Shown here: in pieces, positions 26,116-34,361 of the stretch
Position numbering within the stretch: the first letter of the stretch is position 1
Layout of the letters: each line of letters starts with the position of its first letter
NCBI GenBank assembly: GCA_910586655.1
Contig: CAJUIR010000002.1
Coordinates: forward strand, 226,778 to 290,777
From: an uncultured Christensenellaceae bacterium
Lineage (GTDB): Bacteria; Bacillota; Clostridia; Christensenellales; Borkfalkiaceae
DNA length: 64,000 bases
Direction: 5' to 3'
The notes under the pieces: generated by a model
Databases searched by the model: none
The model's input: only the letters and a program-made list of their open reading frames with translations
What the model was told of the DNA's origin: nothing
Program-made: the position numbers and the translations under genes

Positions 26116-26736
26116 TCATACAAATATTCTTGTAGTAACAATTCTTGTTTTATTCTTTGGTTTATAGTATTTATTAGGTCTGCCGAGCGGTGGACGCCCT
26201 GTCTTTGATAGTCTATATGAAAAAGTAAACTCCATAAAGAAAGAACCCCGTTCGGAGAGTATCCGTTCGGGGTTTTCTGCCTTGTTCCTACGTCCGTTTT
26301 TAGGTGGTGTAGGGTTTATATTGTGAGTATATTCCAAGAGCAATTCTATTATGTCGTCTTTTATTGCAACACGTTTAACAAGCAAATCAATCCAAGTTTG
26401 AGGAGATTGTTCTATTGCAAACGTCAAATAGTTTTCGACCTGCTCTCGTGTGATACGCGGCACTTCTTTTGATTTTTCCGTTGCGATTGATAGTTTCAAT
26501 TCTTTCTTGCGTTCTTCGAGTTCAATCAATCTTGTTTTCGATGTTTCCGAGAAAAACCCAGCCTCAACCGCAGCGATAAGATTTGATAGTGCTGTTTCGG
26601 TTTTTTGAAGTTCTTTTTCCGCAAATCGTAATGACGAATTATCTTTAATCTTATCGTTATGGGCTTTTAAGGCAACCGAAAAATTATTGCGTAAAAGGGC
26701 ATAAGAAAAAAGCCAAACATTACTGTCTGACTTTCA
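26116..26736 (-). pseudogene. Truncated large serine recombinase (C-terminal remnant)
   Basis: An open - strand frame of about 205 codons without a proper start, bounded upstream by a stop near 26737. It contains the coiled region typical of large serine recombinases (EKELQKTETALSNLIAAVE, then LIELEERKKELKLSIATEK), a helical segment (REQVENYLTFAIE) and a basic tail. The catalytic N-terminal resolvase domain and most of the recombinase domain are missing. A shorter TTG-initiated frame from 26529 exists but is not a credible gene. It is the scar of a Tn4451-like or phage-like element inserted between gpmI and the lipoprotein gene. Confidence 0.72.
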
Positions 26737-26889
26737 ACTCATATTCATATTTTAAGTTATAATTTTTCGCCGTTTACATTTACGAGAGCCGTGCTACAAC
26801 CGAAGTCCGAAAGGCTTTATTTTGGAGGACACTTAACCCTATCTAAAAAAGTGTTCTACTGGGGTTTCGTCTGGGGGGGGTATAAGCAT

Positions 26890-27606
26890 ATGAAATTCAA
26901 AAGAATTTCCGCGTTGGTCATAACGTTTTTATTGTCGATGACTGCTTGCGCGCTGTTTGCGGCGTGCGGCGGCTCGGGCAACGAAGACGGCGGCTCGGGC
27001 AAGATCCAATACAAACGCATCGCCTGCATCGGCGACAGCCTTACTTACGGTCACGTTTGGCATGACGAGTCTTATCCCGTGTATTTACAGGAACTGCTCG
27101 GTAGCGAGGTGGAGGTAAAAAATTTCGGTGTGAACGGCAGCGCCGTCACCAACCGCAACGAACCCAATTACACGTTGAAATACGATACGTTAAAAGAGTA
27201 TTCGGACAGTATTGCGTTTCAGCCCGATTTGGTCGTGATCATGATCGGCACGAATGACGGATATAACTGGAAGGGTTCGGCGCCCACGTTCGAGGAGGAG
27301 TATCGGAAACTCGTCGACTCGTATTTCGAGAACGGCGCAGAACAGGTGTTTCTGCTCACTTCGCCGCCCACGCTTCCGGGGAATGCGTTTCATCTGATCG
27401 ACAGCGTGATCAATGCCGAAGTCTGTCCCAGACAGCGCGCGTTGGCGGAAGAGTACGGACTTCCGCTGATAGACGTTCGGGAAACGTTCGAGGCGCAGGA
27501 GGATCTGAGGCTGTTGTTTCGCTCCGAAAACAACGACGGCGTGCATTTTTCAGTTGCGGGCGCGAAGTTGGTTGCAAATCTGGTCGCCGAAGAAATCAAG
27601 AAATAA
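26890..27606 (+). CDS. SGNH/GDSL-type hydrolase lipoprotein
   Basis: A 238-residue secreted esterase-like protein. The N-terminus is a lipoprotein signal (basic start, hydrophobic core, cysteine at residue 26 in LFAAC). SGNH blocks are GDSLTYG (nucleophile Ser, block I), GVNGS (II), IGTNDG (III) and DGVHFS (V with the Asp-x-x-His pair). Substrates of such enzymes include acetylated polysaccharides and lipids; which applies here is unknown. The start at 26890 is chosen because the lipoprotein signal begins there. Eight consecutive G residues end nine bases upstream of the ATG in place of a normal ribosome binding site. Confidence 0.85.
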   Translation: MKFKRISALVITFLLSMTACALFAACGGSGNEDGGSGKIQYKRIACIGDSLTYGHVWHDESYPVYLQELLGSEVEVKNFGVNGSAVTNRNEPNYTLKYDTLKEYSDSIAFQPDLVVIMIGTNDGYNWKGSAPTFEEEYRKLVDSYFENGAEQVFLLTSPPTLPGNAFHLIDSVINAEVCPRQRALAEEYGLPLIDVRETFEAQEDLRLLFRSENNDGVHFSVAGAKLVANLVAEEIKK

Positions 27607-27625
27607 TATAAAATCGATATAAAAT

Positions 27626-27656
27626 AAAAGGCAGGGCTTGAAAAGTCCTGCCTTTT
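27626..27656. terminator. Bidirectional terminator, lipoprotein/tpiA
   Basis: Ten-bp stem AAAAGGCAGG/CCTGCCTTTT between convergent genes; T-runs on both strands. Confidence 0.88.
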
Positions 27657-27695
27657 GACATAGATGAAATTGTTCACATATGTATTCGCGCGCAA

Positions 27696-28472
27696 TTATA
27701 ACAAATCTTTGTCTAATTTCAGTCCCTGCGCGTCGTAATGAACGATTGCCGAGAAGTCTGCCGATTTGAGCGATGCTCCTCCGATCAGTCCGCCGTCGAT
27801 TTCTTCCATTGCCATCAGTTGTTTGCAGTTGCCTGCGTTCATCGAACCGCCGTACTGAATGCGCACTTTTTCGGCGCATTTAGGACAGAACGTTTGGGCA
27901 ACTTTTTTGCGGATATAGCCGATGGTTTCGTTTGCCTGCTGTGCGGTCGCGGTCTTGCCCGTACCGATCGCCCAGACGGGTTCATATGCAATGACGATTT
28001 TGGAAATATCGTCGATGCCTTTCATGCCTTGCTCGATCTGCCTGTCAAGTACTTCTTCCGTCTTGCCCGTTTCGCGCTCTGCAAGCGTTTCGCCGATACA
28101 TAAAATGGGAATCAGTCCTGCGTTCAGCGCGGCATGCGTGCGCAGATTTACCGTTTCGTCCGTTTCTCCAAAGTATTGTCTGCGTTCGCTGTGTCCGATG
28201 ATCACGTATTTTACGCCGTAGTCTTTCAGCATCTCGGCAGAAATTTCACCCGTATACGCGCCTTTTTCGGCAAAGTGCACGTTCTGCGCGCCAAGCGCAA
28301 TATTACTGCCTTTCAAGGCTTCCGCAACCGCGGGAATGTCAATCGCGGGTACGCAGACGACGACTTCGCAAGCCGCGTTCGAAACGAGGGGTTTTAACTC
28401 TTTTACAAGCGTCACGCCCTGCTGCGCCGTATTGTTCATTTTCCAGTTTCCTGCAATAATGGGTTTTCTCAT
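27696..28472 (-). CDS. tpiA: Triose-phosphate isomerase
   Basis: A 258-residue TIM-barrel enzyme interconverting dihydroxyacetone phosphate and glyceraldehyde 3-phosphate. It begins RKPIIAGNWKMN (active-site Asn/Lys), has the catalytic His in IGHSERRQ near 95 and catalytic Glu in YEPVWAIGTG near 168-177, and the phosphate loop GGSMNAGN. The start at 28472 follows AGGAGA; an upstream in-frame Met (28523) lies within the promoter. pgk lies 1.1 kb upstream on the same strand, separated by a regulatory cassette that looks inserted. Confidence 0.95.
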   Translation of the reverse strand: MRKPIIAGNWKMNNTAQQGVTLVKELKPLVSNAACEVVVCVPAIDIPAVAEALKGSNIALGAQNVHFAEKGAYTGEISAEMLKDYGVKYVIIGHSERRQYFGETDETVNLRTHAALNAGLIPILCIGETLAERETGKTEEVLDRQIEQGMKGIDDISKIVIAYEPVWAIGTGKTATAQQANETIGYIRKKVAQTFCPKCAEKVRIQYGGSMNAGNCKQLMAMEEIDGGLIGGASLKSADFSAIVHYDAQGLKLDKDLL

Positions 28473-28506
28473 AACCGTTCTCCTGTTAATAAATTTACCG
28501 TGTAAT

Positions 28507-28535
28507 ATATTATCACGAATCAATCAGAATTGCAA
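28507..28535 (-). promoter_or_regulatory. tpiA promoter
   Basis: TTGCAA (28530-28535) and TAATAT (28507-28512) on the - strand, spacer 17. Confidence 0.65.
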
Positions 28536-28559
28536 CACTTTCGGAAATTCTTTTTGCGG

Positions 28560-28895
28560 TTAAGATTTGCGTACGTTACCGCTTACGATACCTTCGCCGT
28601 AAGCAACTAATCGAGCCTTTTGCTCATTGTTCATATTTCGGTACAGAGTTATAAGGGAATTTTCCTCTTTGGTAAGAATAGGCTTATTTAAAATTAGATC
28701 GTCAAGTTCGTCCGTTCTTCCTAATAAATAGTCCGTTGAAACACCAAAAAAATCTGCGAGTTTTATAACCATATCTGCTGGCGGATGTAGTTTTTCTTTT
28801 TCCCATTTTGCTAAATTGGATTGACTTCCGCCGATCACGGTTGCAACTTCTTTTTGCGATAGATTAACATCCCTCTTAATTCTTAAACGTATCAT
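28560..28895 (-). CDS. XRE-family transcriptional regulator
   Basis: A 111-residue protein with an N-terminal Cro/C1 helix-turn-helix (residues about 5-60; SQKEVATVIGGSQSNLAKWEKE then FFGVSTDYLLGRTDEL) and a short C-terminal helical tail. The family binds operators as dimers. It is encoded 29 bases downstream of a second XRE gene on the same strand, so both may be cotranscribed from the divergent region near 29144. No enzyme partner is seen. Its stop is 25 bases from the tpiA promoter. Confidence 0.85.
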   Translation of the reverse strand: MIRLRIKRDVNLSQKEVATVIGGSQSNLAKWEKEKLHPPADMVIKLADFFGVSTDYLLGRTDELDDLILNKPILTKEENSLITLYRNMNNEQKARLVAYGEGIVSGNVRKS

Positions 28896-28924
28896 AATTT
28901 TTAATTGTTAGATTTAAATCGATT

Positions 28925-29143
28925 TTAATCGATACCGCAAAGTAAATAATCCGTAGTTGTGTTTAGCGCATCAGATAATTTAACGAGCGCTTCCAGACTT
29001 GGTTTGGCAGTACCGTTTTCATATTGTGCAATCGTGTTTTGTGCAATCCCGATCAGTTGCGCTAATGCTTTTTGCGTATAGCCGCATTCGATGCGGGAAT
29101 CTTTGATTCTTTGCCCTAATTTTTCTAAATTATTATCTTTCAT
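28925..29143 (-). CDS. Small XRE-family repressor
   Basis: A 72-residue, single-domain helix-turn-helix protein (YTQKALAQLIGIAQNTIAQYENGTA, then PSLEALVKLSDALNTTTDYLL). It is divergent from the DUF6809 gene, whose promoter contains two near-identical 17-base inverted repeats; this small repressor is the natural candidate to bind them. Upstream of its own ATG there is no clear ribosome binding site. The arrangement resembles a minimal repressor/target switch of phage or mobile origin. Confidence 0.83.
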   Translation of the reverse strand: MKDNNLEKLGQRIKDSRIECGYTQKALAQLIGIAQNTIAQYENGTAKPSLEALVKLSDALNTTTDYLLCGID

Positions 29144-29176
29144 ATAGATATTTTATCATTTTACTATCAAAAAGTC

Positions 29177-29227
29177 TTGACTTATCTGCATTACAGATAT
29201 ATAATAAAAATATCTATGATGCAGATA
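29177..29227 (+). promoter_or_regulatory. Promoter with two 17-base operator repeats
   Basis: TTGACT (29177-29182) and TATAAT (29200-29205) with a 17-base spacer. The spacer itself is the inverted repeat TATCTG-catta-CAGATA (29183-29199). A second copy with one arm mismatch, TATCTA-tgatg-CAGATA, lies at 29211-29227, 28 bases further and covering the transcription start. Strong candidate for XRE repressor binding. Confidence 0.82.
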
Positions 29228-29239
29228 AGGAGAAATACA

Positions 29240-29512
29240 ATGAAATCATTATTAGAAGAAATTTACGTTACCGATAGTGGACTGAGGGAAAACATAAAAT
29301 ATTCCGAGGAATACAGCCGTCTGGAACAGGAAGCAAACGGATATTACGATAAATTGTTCGGAATTTTGGGAAAAGAGCCTTCCAGGTGGTTGGATGAAAT
29401 CTGGATGCTGGAAGGGGGAATGCGGTCGGAATACGGTCTGATGAATTTCCGCGAAGGGATCAGATTTGTATTGCGGTTGATCGCGGAGATGATGGAAACG
29501 GGGAAAGAATAA
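29240..29512 (+). CDS. DUF6809-like small protein
   Basis: A 90-residue acidic helical protein starting MKSLLEEIYV, with a length and pattern (YSRLEQEANGYYDKLFGILG, later FREGIRFVLRLIAEMM) matching the DUF6809 family, whose function is unknown and which is common in gut clostridia next to XRE regulators. The start at 29240 has AAGGAGA upstream; an in-frame ATG at 29177 overlaps the -35 box and is rejected. Expression appears to be controlled by the two operators in its promoter. Confidence 0.72.
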   Translation: MKSLLEEIYVTDSGLRENIKYSEEYSRLEQEANGYYDKLFGILGKEPSRWLDEIWMLEGGMRSEYGLMNFREGIRFVLRLIAEMMETGKE

Positions 29513-29515
29513 AAA

Positions 29516-29550
29516 ACAGTCCCTTCCGCAAAAGGAAGAGACTGTCATAA
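29516..29550. terminator. Bidirectional terminator, DUF6809/pgk
   Basis: ACAGTC-c-CTTCC paired with GGAAG-a-GACTGT (29516-29545) between convergent genes, flanked by A/T runs. Confidence 0.8.
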
Positions 29551-29558
29551 ATTGTTGT

Positions 29559-30863
29559 TTACTTTTCGTTGAGGCAGGCAATGCCGGGGAGCACTTTCCC
29601 CTCGAACAGTTCGAGTGAGGCGCCGCCGCCCGTGGAGATATGCGTAATTTTATCTGCAAAGCCGAGTTGCGTGCAAGCCGCCGCCGAATCGCCGCCGCCG
29701 ACGATGGTCGTTGCGCCCTTTGCTTCCGCCAGTGCTTCCGCAACCGCAATAGTGCCTTTGGCAAGGGTGGGATTTTCAAACACGCCCATAGGTCCGTTCC
29801 AGATGACCGTCTTTGCGCTCTTGATTTTTTCGGCAAACAGTTTTCTCGTATTTTCGCCGATGTCGAGTCCCATGCAGTCGTCGGGGATCTCGCCTGCCGT
29901 CACCGTATGAACGTCGACAGGCGCGTCGATGGGGTCGGGGAAGTCTTTGCTCACCACGGTGTCTACGGGAAGAAGCAGTTCTTTGCCCTGTGCTTGGGCT
30001 TTTGCGATCATCTCTTTGCAGTAGTCGACTTTTTCGTCGTCCACAAGCGAAGTGCCGATCTTTCCGCCCTTCGCTTTCAGGAAGGTGTACGCCATGCCGC
30101 CGCCGATGATCAGCGTATCGCATTTTTCGAGCAGGTTGGAAATGACGTTCAATTTGTCCGCGACCTTTGCGCCGCCCAGAATCGCAACGAAGGGATGAAC
30201 GGGGTGTTCGAGCGAATCCGCCATCACGGTGAGTTCTTTTTCGATGAGGAATCCGCAGGCGGCAGTCTTCACCAAACCGTATTCTACGATCGCCGCGGTG
30301 GAAGCATGCGAGCGGTGCGCGGTGCCGAACGCGTCGTTCACATAAACGTCGCAGTAGGAAGCAAGTTTTTTGCAGAAATCCAGATCTTTCTTTTCTTCTT
30401 CCCAATGGAACCGAAGGTTTTCAAGCAATACGCATTCGCCCTCTTTGCATGCGGCAACTTTTGCCTCCGCATCTTTACCCACAACGTCGGAAGCGAAGGT
30501 CACTTTTCCGCCGAGCAGTTCGTTCAGACGTTTTGCAACGGGCGCAAGAGTCAGTTTTTTGGGCTCGTCCTTTTTTGCTTTTTCAATGATTGCTTCGGCA
30601 GTCGTTTCGCCCGCGTCGACTTTCTTCTTGTCTTTCTTGTTCAATTTCACTTCGTCCGAGAAGATGGAGTGCGGTTTGCCCATGTGCGAGCAGAGCGTAA
30701 TTTTTGCGCCCTGTTCCATTAAGTATTGAATGGTGGGCAGCGCGCCGATGATACGGTTTTCGTCGGTGATCGCGCCGTCTTTCATGGGGACGTTGAAGTC
30801 GCAGCGCACGAGCACGCGTTTTCCCTTTAAATCTTTTAAATCTTTTACGGTGAGTTTGTTCAT
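29559..30863 (-). CDS. pgk: Phosphoglycerate kinase with an internal insert
   Basis: A 434-residue Pgk, which transfers phosphate from 1,3-bisphosphoglycerate to ADP. Family features are present: RVLVRCDFNVP near 16-26, SHMGKP near 59-64, LLENLRFHWEEE, GGAKVADK and the C-terminal GGGDSAAA nucleotide loop. It is longer than the usual 390-400 residues because of a Lys/Glu-rich insert of about 36 residues (about 65-100) directly after SHMGKP, before LTLAPVAKRL. The insert lies in a surface loop of the N-terminal domain. Start with AAGGAGT upstream and its own promoter. Confidence 0.95.
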   Translation of the reverse strand: MNKLTVKDLKDLKGKRVLVRCDFNVPMKDGAITDENRIIGALPTIQYLMEQGAKITLCSHMGKPHSIFSDEVKLNKKDKKKVDAGETTAEAIIEKAKKDEPKKLTLAPVAKRLNELLGGKVTFASDVVGKDAEAKVAACKEGECVLLENLRFHWEEEKKDLDFCKKLASYCDVYVNDAFGTAHRSHASTAAIVEYGLVKTAACGFLIEKELTVMADSLEHPVHPFVAILGGAKVADKLNVISNLLEKCDTLIIGGGMAYTFLKAKGGKIGTSLVDDEKVDYCKEMIAKAQAQGKELLLPVDTVVSKDFPDPIDAPVDVHTVTAGEIPDDCMGLDIGENTRKLFAEKIKSAKTVIWNGPMGVFENPTLAKGTIAVAEALAEAKGATTIVGGGDSAAACTQLGFADKITHISTGGGASLELFEGKVLPGIACLNEK

Positions 30864-30898
30864 AAAAGTACTCCTTATATGTTGGAAATTCTTCCCAT

Positions 30899-30927
30899 AT
30901 CATAAAACTTTTTTCAAAATTTGTCAA
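30899..30927 (-). promoter_or_regulatory. pgk promoter
   Basis: TTGACA (30922-30927) and TATGAT (30899-30904) on the - strand, spacer 17. Confidence 0.78.
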
Positions 30928-30980
30928 TACTCGGGATGGAAAATTCTGTCCTTTTTTTATGAAAATATCGGGTAATTCGT

Positions 30981-31009
30981 TTGACAAAGCGCGGGCGGTT
31001 TGGTAAAAT
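30981..31009 (+). promoter_or_regulatory. str operon promoter
   Basis: TTGACA at 30981-30986 and TAAAAT at 31004-31009, spacer 17. It gives a leader of roughly 115 bases before rpsL with a small hairpin (GGGCACA, T-loop, TGTGCgCC) near 31027-31048. Confidence 0.8.
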
Positions 31010-31129
31010 ATCCTATGTCTGTAAAAGGGCACATTTTTTTGTGCGCCGAATTTTACGAAACGATTTGCTTCTTACAGTCGTTTTGCGGCTTTGAGAATAT
31101 TCCCGAAATAAGAACAAGGAGGAGAAAAG

Positions 31130-31501
31130 ATGCCCACGATCAACCAACTCATCAAGAAAGGCAGAGAAAAGGAAGCGTTCAAATCCAAGAGCCCGATTCT
31201 CGACAGATGCCCCCAAAAACGCGGCGTTTGCCTTTCGGTTACCACGACTTCCCCTAAGAAGCCCAACTCGGCGCTTCGGAAAATCGCGAGAGTCCGTTTG
31301 ACCAACAAGCAGGAAGGTACGGTGTACATTCCCGGCGAAGGTCATAACTTGCAGGAACACAGTTCCGTGCTCATCCGCGGCGGAAGAGTGAAGGATCTGC
31401 CCGGCGTGCGTTACCACATTATCCGCGGTGCGCTCGATACGGCAGGCGTAGCAAAGCGGAAACAATCCCGCAGCAAGTACGGCGCTAAGCGCCCGAAATA
31501 A
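31130..31501 (+). CDS. rpsL: 30S ribosomal protein S12
   Basis: A 123-residue S12, at the decoding centre of the small subunit. Conserved segments are PTINQLIKKGRE, CPQKRGVC, TTSPKKPNSALRK (streptomycin region with the Lys at about 43) and GRVKDLPGVRYH near 83-94. The usual K43 and K88 positions are lysine, so classical streptomycin-resistance changes are not seen. GGAGGAG precedes the ATG. First gene of the str operon. Confidence 0.97.
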   Translation: MPTINQLIKKGREKEAFKSKSPILDRCPQKRGVCLSVTTTSPKKPNSALRKIARVRLTNKQEGTVYIPGEGHNLQEHSSVLIRGGRVKDLPGVRYHIIRGALDTAGVAKRKQSRSKYGAKRPK

Positions 31502-31539
31502 TCTTTGCCCTGCAAAGAAACCCGCTCGTGAATTTTTAA

Positions 31540-31695
31540 AGGTTCACGCAGCAAGTCCCACCTACTTATTTCGGAATATTACCCGAAGAAGTAGGCAGTA
31601 TCTCCCCAGCAGGAGAGAAGGTTTGCTACCTTATATATAAGGCAAGCAATAGCCTTACTGAAGGGTGGCTTTTTAAAAAGCCCTCGCGTGATTTA
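31540..31695 (+). ncRNA. Structured intergenic RNA between rpsL and rpsG
   Basis: The 227-base gap folds by eye into a nested, multibranched structure. Outer helix TCACGC/GCGTGA (31544-31549 with 31686-31691); AAG-t-CCCACC with GGGTGG-CTT (31553-31562 with 31663-31671); hairpin TACTT..TTCGG/CCGAA..AAGTA (31563-31593); helix CAGTA/TACTG (31596-31600 with 31656-31660); and inside it TCTCC/GGAGA (31601-31616) and AGG-TTGCT-CCTTA/TAAGG-AGCAA-CCT (31619-31655). Position matches the S12-S7 gap where E. coli S7 binds its own mRNA to repress translation. An S7-dependent regulatory element is my inference; an independent RNA cannot be excluded. Confidence 0.6.
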
Positions 31696-31728
31696 ACGCA
31701 AAACTACTAAAAAAGGAGGATAACTCAA

Positions 31729-32199
31729 ATGCCTAGAAGAGGTAAAATTCCCAAGAGAGACGTATTGCCCGATCCTATGTACGGCAGTAAAGTGGTAACC
31801 AAACTCATCAATCAGGTTATGCTCGACGGCGAAAAAGGCGTTGCGCAGAAAATCGTTTACGATGCGTTTGCTTATATGGGAGAAAAATTGAATATGGATC
31901 CGATGGAGATCTTTAAACAGGCGCTTTCCAATATTACGCCTATGGTCGAAGTCAAAGCGAGACGCGTCGGCGGCGCCAACTATCAGGTGCCCGTTGAAAT
32001 CCGTCCCGAACGCCGTCAGACGCTTGCCATCCGCTGGCTCGTGATCAATACGAGAAAGCGCAGCGAGCGCGAGATGAGCAAAAAACTCGCCGCAGAACTC
32101 ATGGACGCTTATAACAACACGGGCGGCTCGGTGAAGAAGAAGGAGGATACGCACAGAATGGCGGAAGCGAACAAGGCGTTCGCACATTTCCGTTTCTGA
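31729..32199 (+). CDS. rpsG: 30S ribosomal protein S7
   Basis: A 156-residue S7, the primary assembly protein of the 30S head. It starts PRRGKIPKRDVLPDPMYGS and contains QALSNITPMVEVKARRVGGANYQVP and LAIRWLVINTRKRSE, all hallmark sections. Strong AAGGAGGA site upstream. The preceding intergenic RNA may be its control element. Thirteen bases separate it from fusA. Confidence 0.97.
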   Translation: MPRRGKIPKRDVLPDPMYGSKVVTKLINQVMLDGEKGVAQKIVYDAFAYMGEKLNMDPMEIFKQALSNITPMVEVKARRVGGANYQVPVEIRPERRQTLAIRWLVINTRKRSEREMSKKLAAELMDAYNNTGGSVKKKEDTHRMAEANKAFAHFRF

Positions 32200-32212
32200 G
32201 CGCAATAATCTT

Positions 32213-34297
32213 ATGGCAAGAGAATACGATTTAGCACATACCAGAAACTTCGGCATCATGGCGCACATCGACGCCGGTAAAACGACGACGACCGAGCGTA
32301 TCTTATTCTATACGGGTAAGACGCATAAAATCGGCGAAACGCACGACGGTACCGCTACCATGGACTGGATGGTTCAGGAGCAGGAACGCGGGATCACCAT
32401 TACCTCCGCAGCAACGACCTGCGCGTGGAAAAATCACCGTTTTAACATTATCGACACCCCGGGACACGTTGACTTTACGGTTGAAGTAGAGCGTTCCCTG
32501 CGCGTACTCGACGGTTCCGTTGCGACTTTCTGTGCGAAGGGCGGCGTAGAACCGCAGTCCGAAACCGTTTGGCGTCAGGCGGACACATACGGAGTTCCCC
32601 GTATCGCATATGTCAACAAAATGGACATTAACGGCGCGGATTTCTACCGTGTGGAGAAAATGATCCGCGAGCGTCTCGGCGCAAATCCCGTTCCCATCGA
32701 ACTTCCCATCGGGAAAGAAGATACCTTCCGCGGAATCGTCGATCTGATTTCCATGGAAGCGGAAGTTTATTACGATGACTTGGGAAAAGATTTCCGCAAA
32801 GAGCCCATTCCTGCGGACATGCAGGATCTGGCGAACGAATACAGAGCCAAACTCGTCGAGGAAGCGGCATCCGCAAACGACGAACTGATGGAAAAATTCT
32901 TTGAGGATGCGGACCTTTCCAAGGAAGATATCATCAAAGGATTGAGAGAACGCTGCCTCAAAATGGAAGCGATTCCCATGCTCTGCGGTTCTTCCTACAA
33001 AAACAAGGGCGTGCAGTTCCTTTTGGACGCCGTCATTCATTTCCTTCCCAGCCCGCTCGACGTTGCGCACGTAAAGGGTACCAACCCCACTACGGGAGAA
33101 GAGGAAGAGAGGAAGACGTCCGATGACGAACCTTTCTCCGGTTTGGCGTTCAAAATTGCGACCGACCCGTTTGTCGGTTCGCTCGCTTATTTCCGTTGCT
33201 ATTCGGGTAAACTCGAATCGGGTTCGTATGCGTACAACTCCACTAAGGAGAAAAAGGAACGCGTCGGCAGACTCGTACAGATGCACTCCAACGAACGGAA
33301 AGACATCAGCGAAATTTATTCGGGCGATATCTGCGCGATCGTGGGTTTGAAAAACACGACGACGGGCGATACGCTCTGCGACGAAAAACATCCTATCGTA
33401 TTGGAAAAGATGGAATTCCCCGAACCCGTTATCCAACTTTCGTTGGAACCCAAAACCAAAGCGGGTCAGGAAAAGATGACGATGGCGCTCATCAAACTTG
33501 CGGAGGAAGACCCTACGTTCAAAACGTATACCGATCAGGAAACGGGTCAGACCATTATCGCAGGAATGGGCGAGTTGCACCTCGATATTATCGTAGACAG
33601 ACTTCTGCGCGAATTCCACGTGGAAGCAAACGTCGGTGCGCCGCAGGTTGCTTACCGCGAGACCTTCCGCAAAGCGGTCGACGCAGAAGGTATGTATAAG
33701 CGTCAGTCGGGCGGTAAAGGTCAGTACGGTCACTGCAAACTGCATCTCATTCCTCTGGAACCCGGCACGGGTTATCAGTTTGAAGACCTCACCGTCGGCG
33801 GTTCCATTCCCAAAGAATATATCCCCGCGATCGACAAGGGCATTCAGGAAGCGTCCAAAAACGGATATCTTGCGGGATACGAAATGGTTGACTTCAAAGT
33901 TCAGGTTTACGACGGAAGTTACCACGAAGTCGACTCCTCGGAAATGGCGTTCAAGATCGCAGGCTCGCTCGGTTTCAAAGACGGCATGAGCCGTGCAAAC
34001 GTCGTTTTGCTCGAACCGATCATGAAAGTGCAGATCATCACGCCCGAAGATTACTTCGGCGATCTGATGGGCAATGTTTCGGGACGCCGCGGTACCATTG
34101 TCGGCACCGACGACCGGAACGGTGCGAAGATCATCGACGCGGAAGTTCCTCTTTCGGAAATGTTCGGTTATGCTACCGATTTGCGTTCCCGTACGCAGGG
34201 CAGAGGTCAGTTCACGATGCAATTCGACCATTATGCCGAAGTACCCAAGAGCGTTTCGGAAAAAATCATCACGAATCGCGCGCACAAGAACGCGTAA
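32213..34297 (+). CDS. fusA: Elongation factor G
   Basis: A 694-residue translocase GTPase. G1 is AHIDAGKTT (residues 18-26), G2 near GITITSAAT, G3 DTPGHVDF and G4 NKMD, followed by domains II-V with the typical GGSIPKEYIPAIDKG and the C-terminal LRSRTQGRGQFTM. It is a single canonical-length EF-G. Its spacing of 13 bases after rpsG places it in the str operon; tuf follows after a 211-base gap with its own promoter. Confidence 0.97.
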   Translation: MAREYDLAHTRNFGIMAHIDAGKTTTTERILFYTGKTHKIGETHDGTATMDWMVQEQERGITITSAATTCAWKNHRFNIIDTPGHVDFTVEVERSLRVLDGSVATFCAKGGVEPQSETVWRQADTYGVPRIAYVNKMDINGADFYRVEKMIRERLGANPVPIELPIGKEDTFRGIVDLISMEAEVYYDDLGKDFRKEPIPADMQDLANEYRAKLVEEAASANDELMEKFFEDADLSKEDIIKGLRERCLKMEAIPMLCGSSYKNKGVQFLLDAVIHFLPSPLDVAHVKGTNPTTGEEEERKTSDDEPFSGLAFKIATDPFVGSLAYFRCYSGKLESGSYAYNSTKEKKERVGRLVQMHSNERKDISEIYSGDICAIVGLKNTTTGDTLCDEKHPIVLEKMEFPEPVIQLSLEPKTKAGQEKMTMALIKLAEEDPTFKTYTDQETGQTIIAGMGELHLDIIVDRLLREFHVEANVGAPQVAYRETFRKAVDAEGMYKRQSGGKGQYGHCKLHLIPLEPGTGYQFEDLTVGGSIPKEYIPAIDKGIQEASKNGYLAGYEMVDFKVQVYDGSYHEVDSSEMAFKIAGSLGFKDGMSRANVVLLEPIMKVQIITPEDYFGDLMGNVSGRRGTIVGTDDRNGAKIIDAEVPLSEMFGYATDLRSRTQGRGQFTMQFDHYAEVPKSVSEKIITNRAHKNA

Positions 34298-34361
34298 GCG
34301 TTTAGAAGTTTGCGTACAACCGGAAAAATGGAAAAATTTGCAAAAAATGCGTTTCAAAGCC

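Noticed and set aside
26116..26529. A 137-residue - strand protein as an intact gene.
   Set aside because: It starts at TTG inside a longer open frame and has only the C-terminal recombinase region; annotated as a remnant instead.
31540..31695. 6S RNA, tmRNA, SRP RNA or RNase P RNA as identity of the rpsL-rpsG RNA.
   Set aside because: None of the conserved sequence blocks I know for those RNAs could be found, and the fold branches in a different way; left unnamed pending a covariance search.
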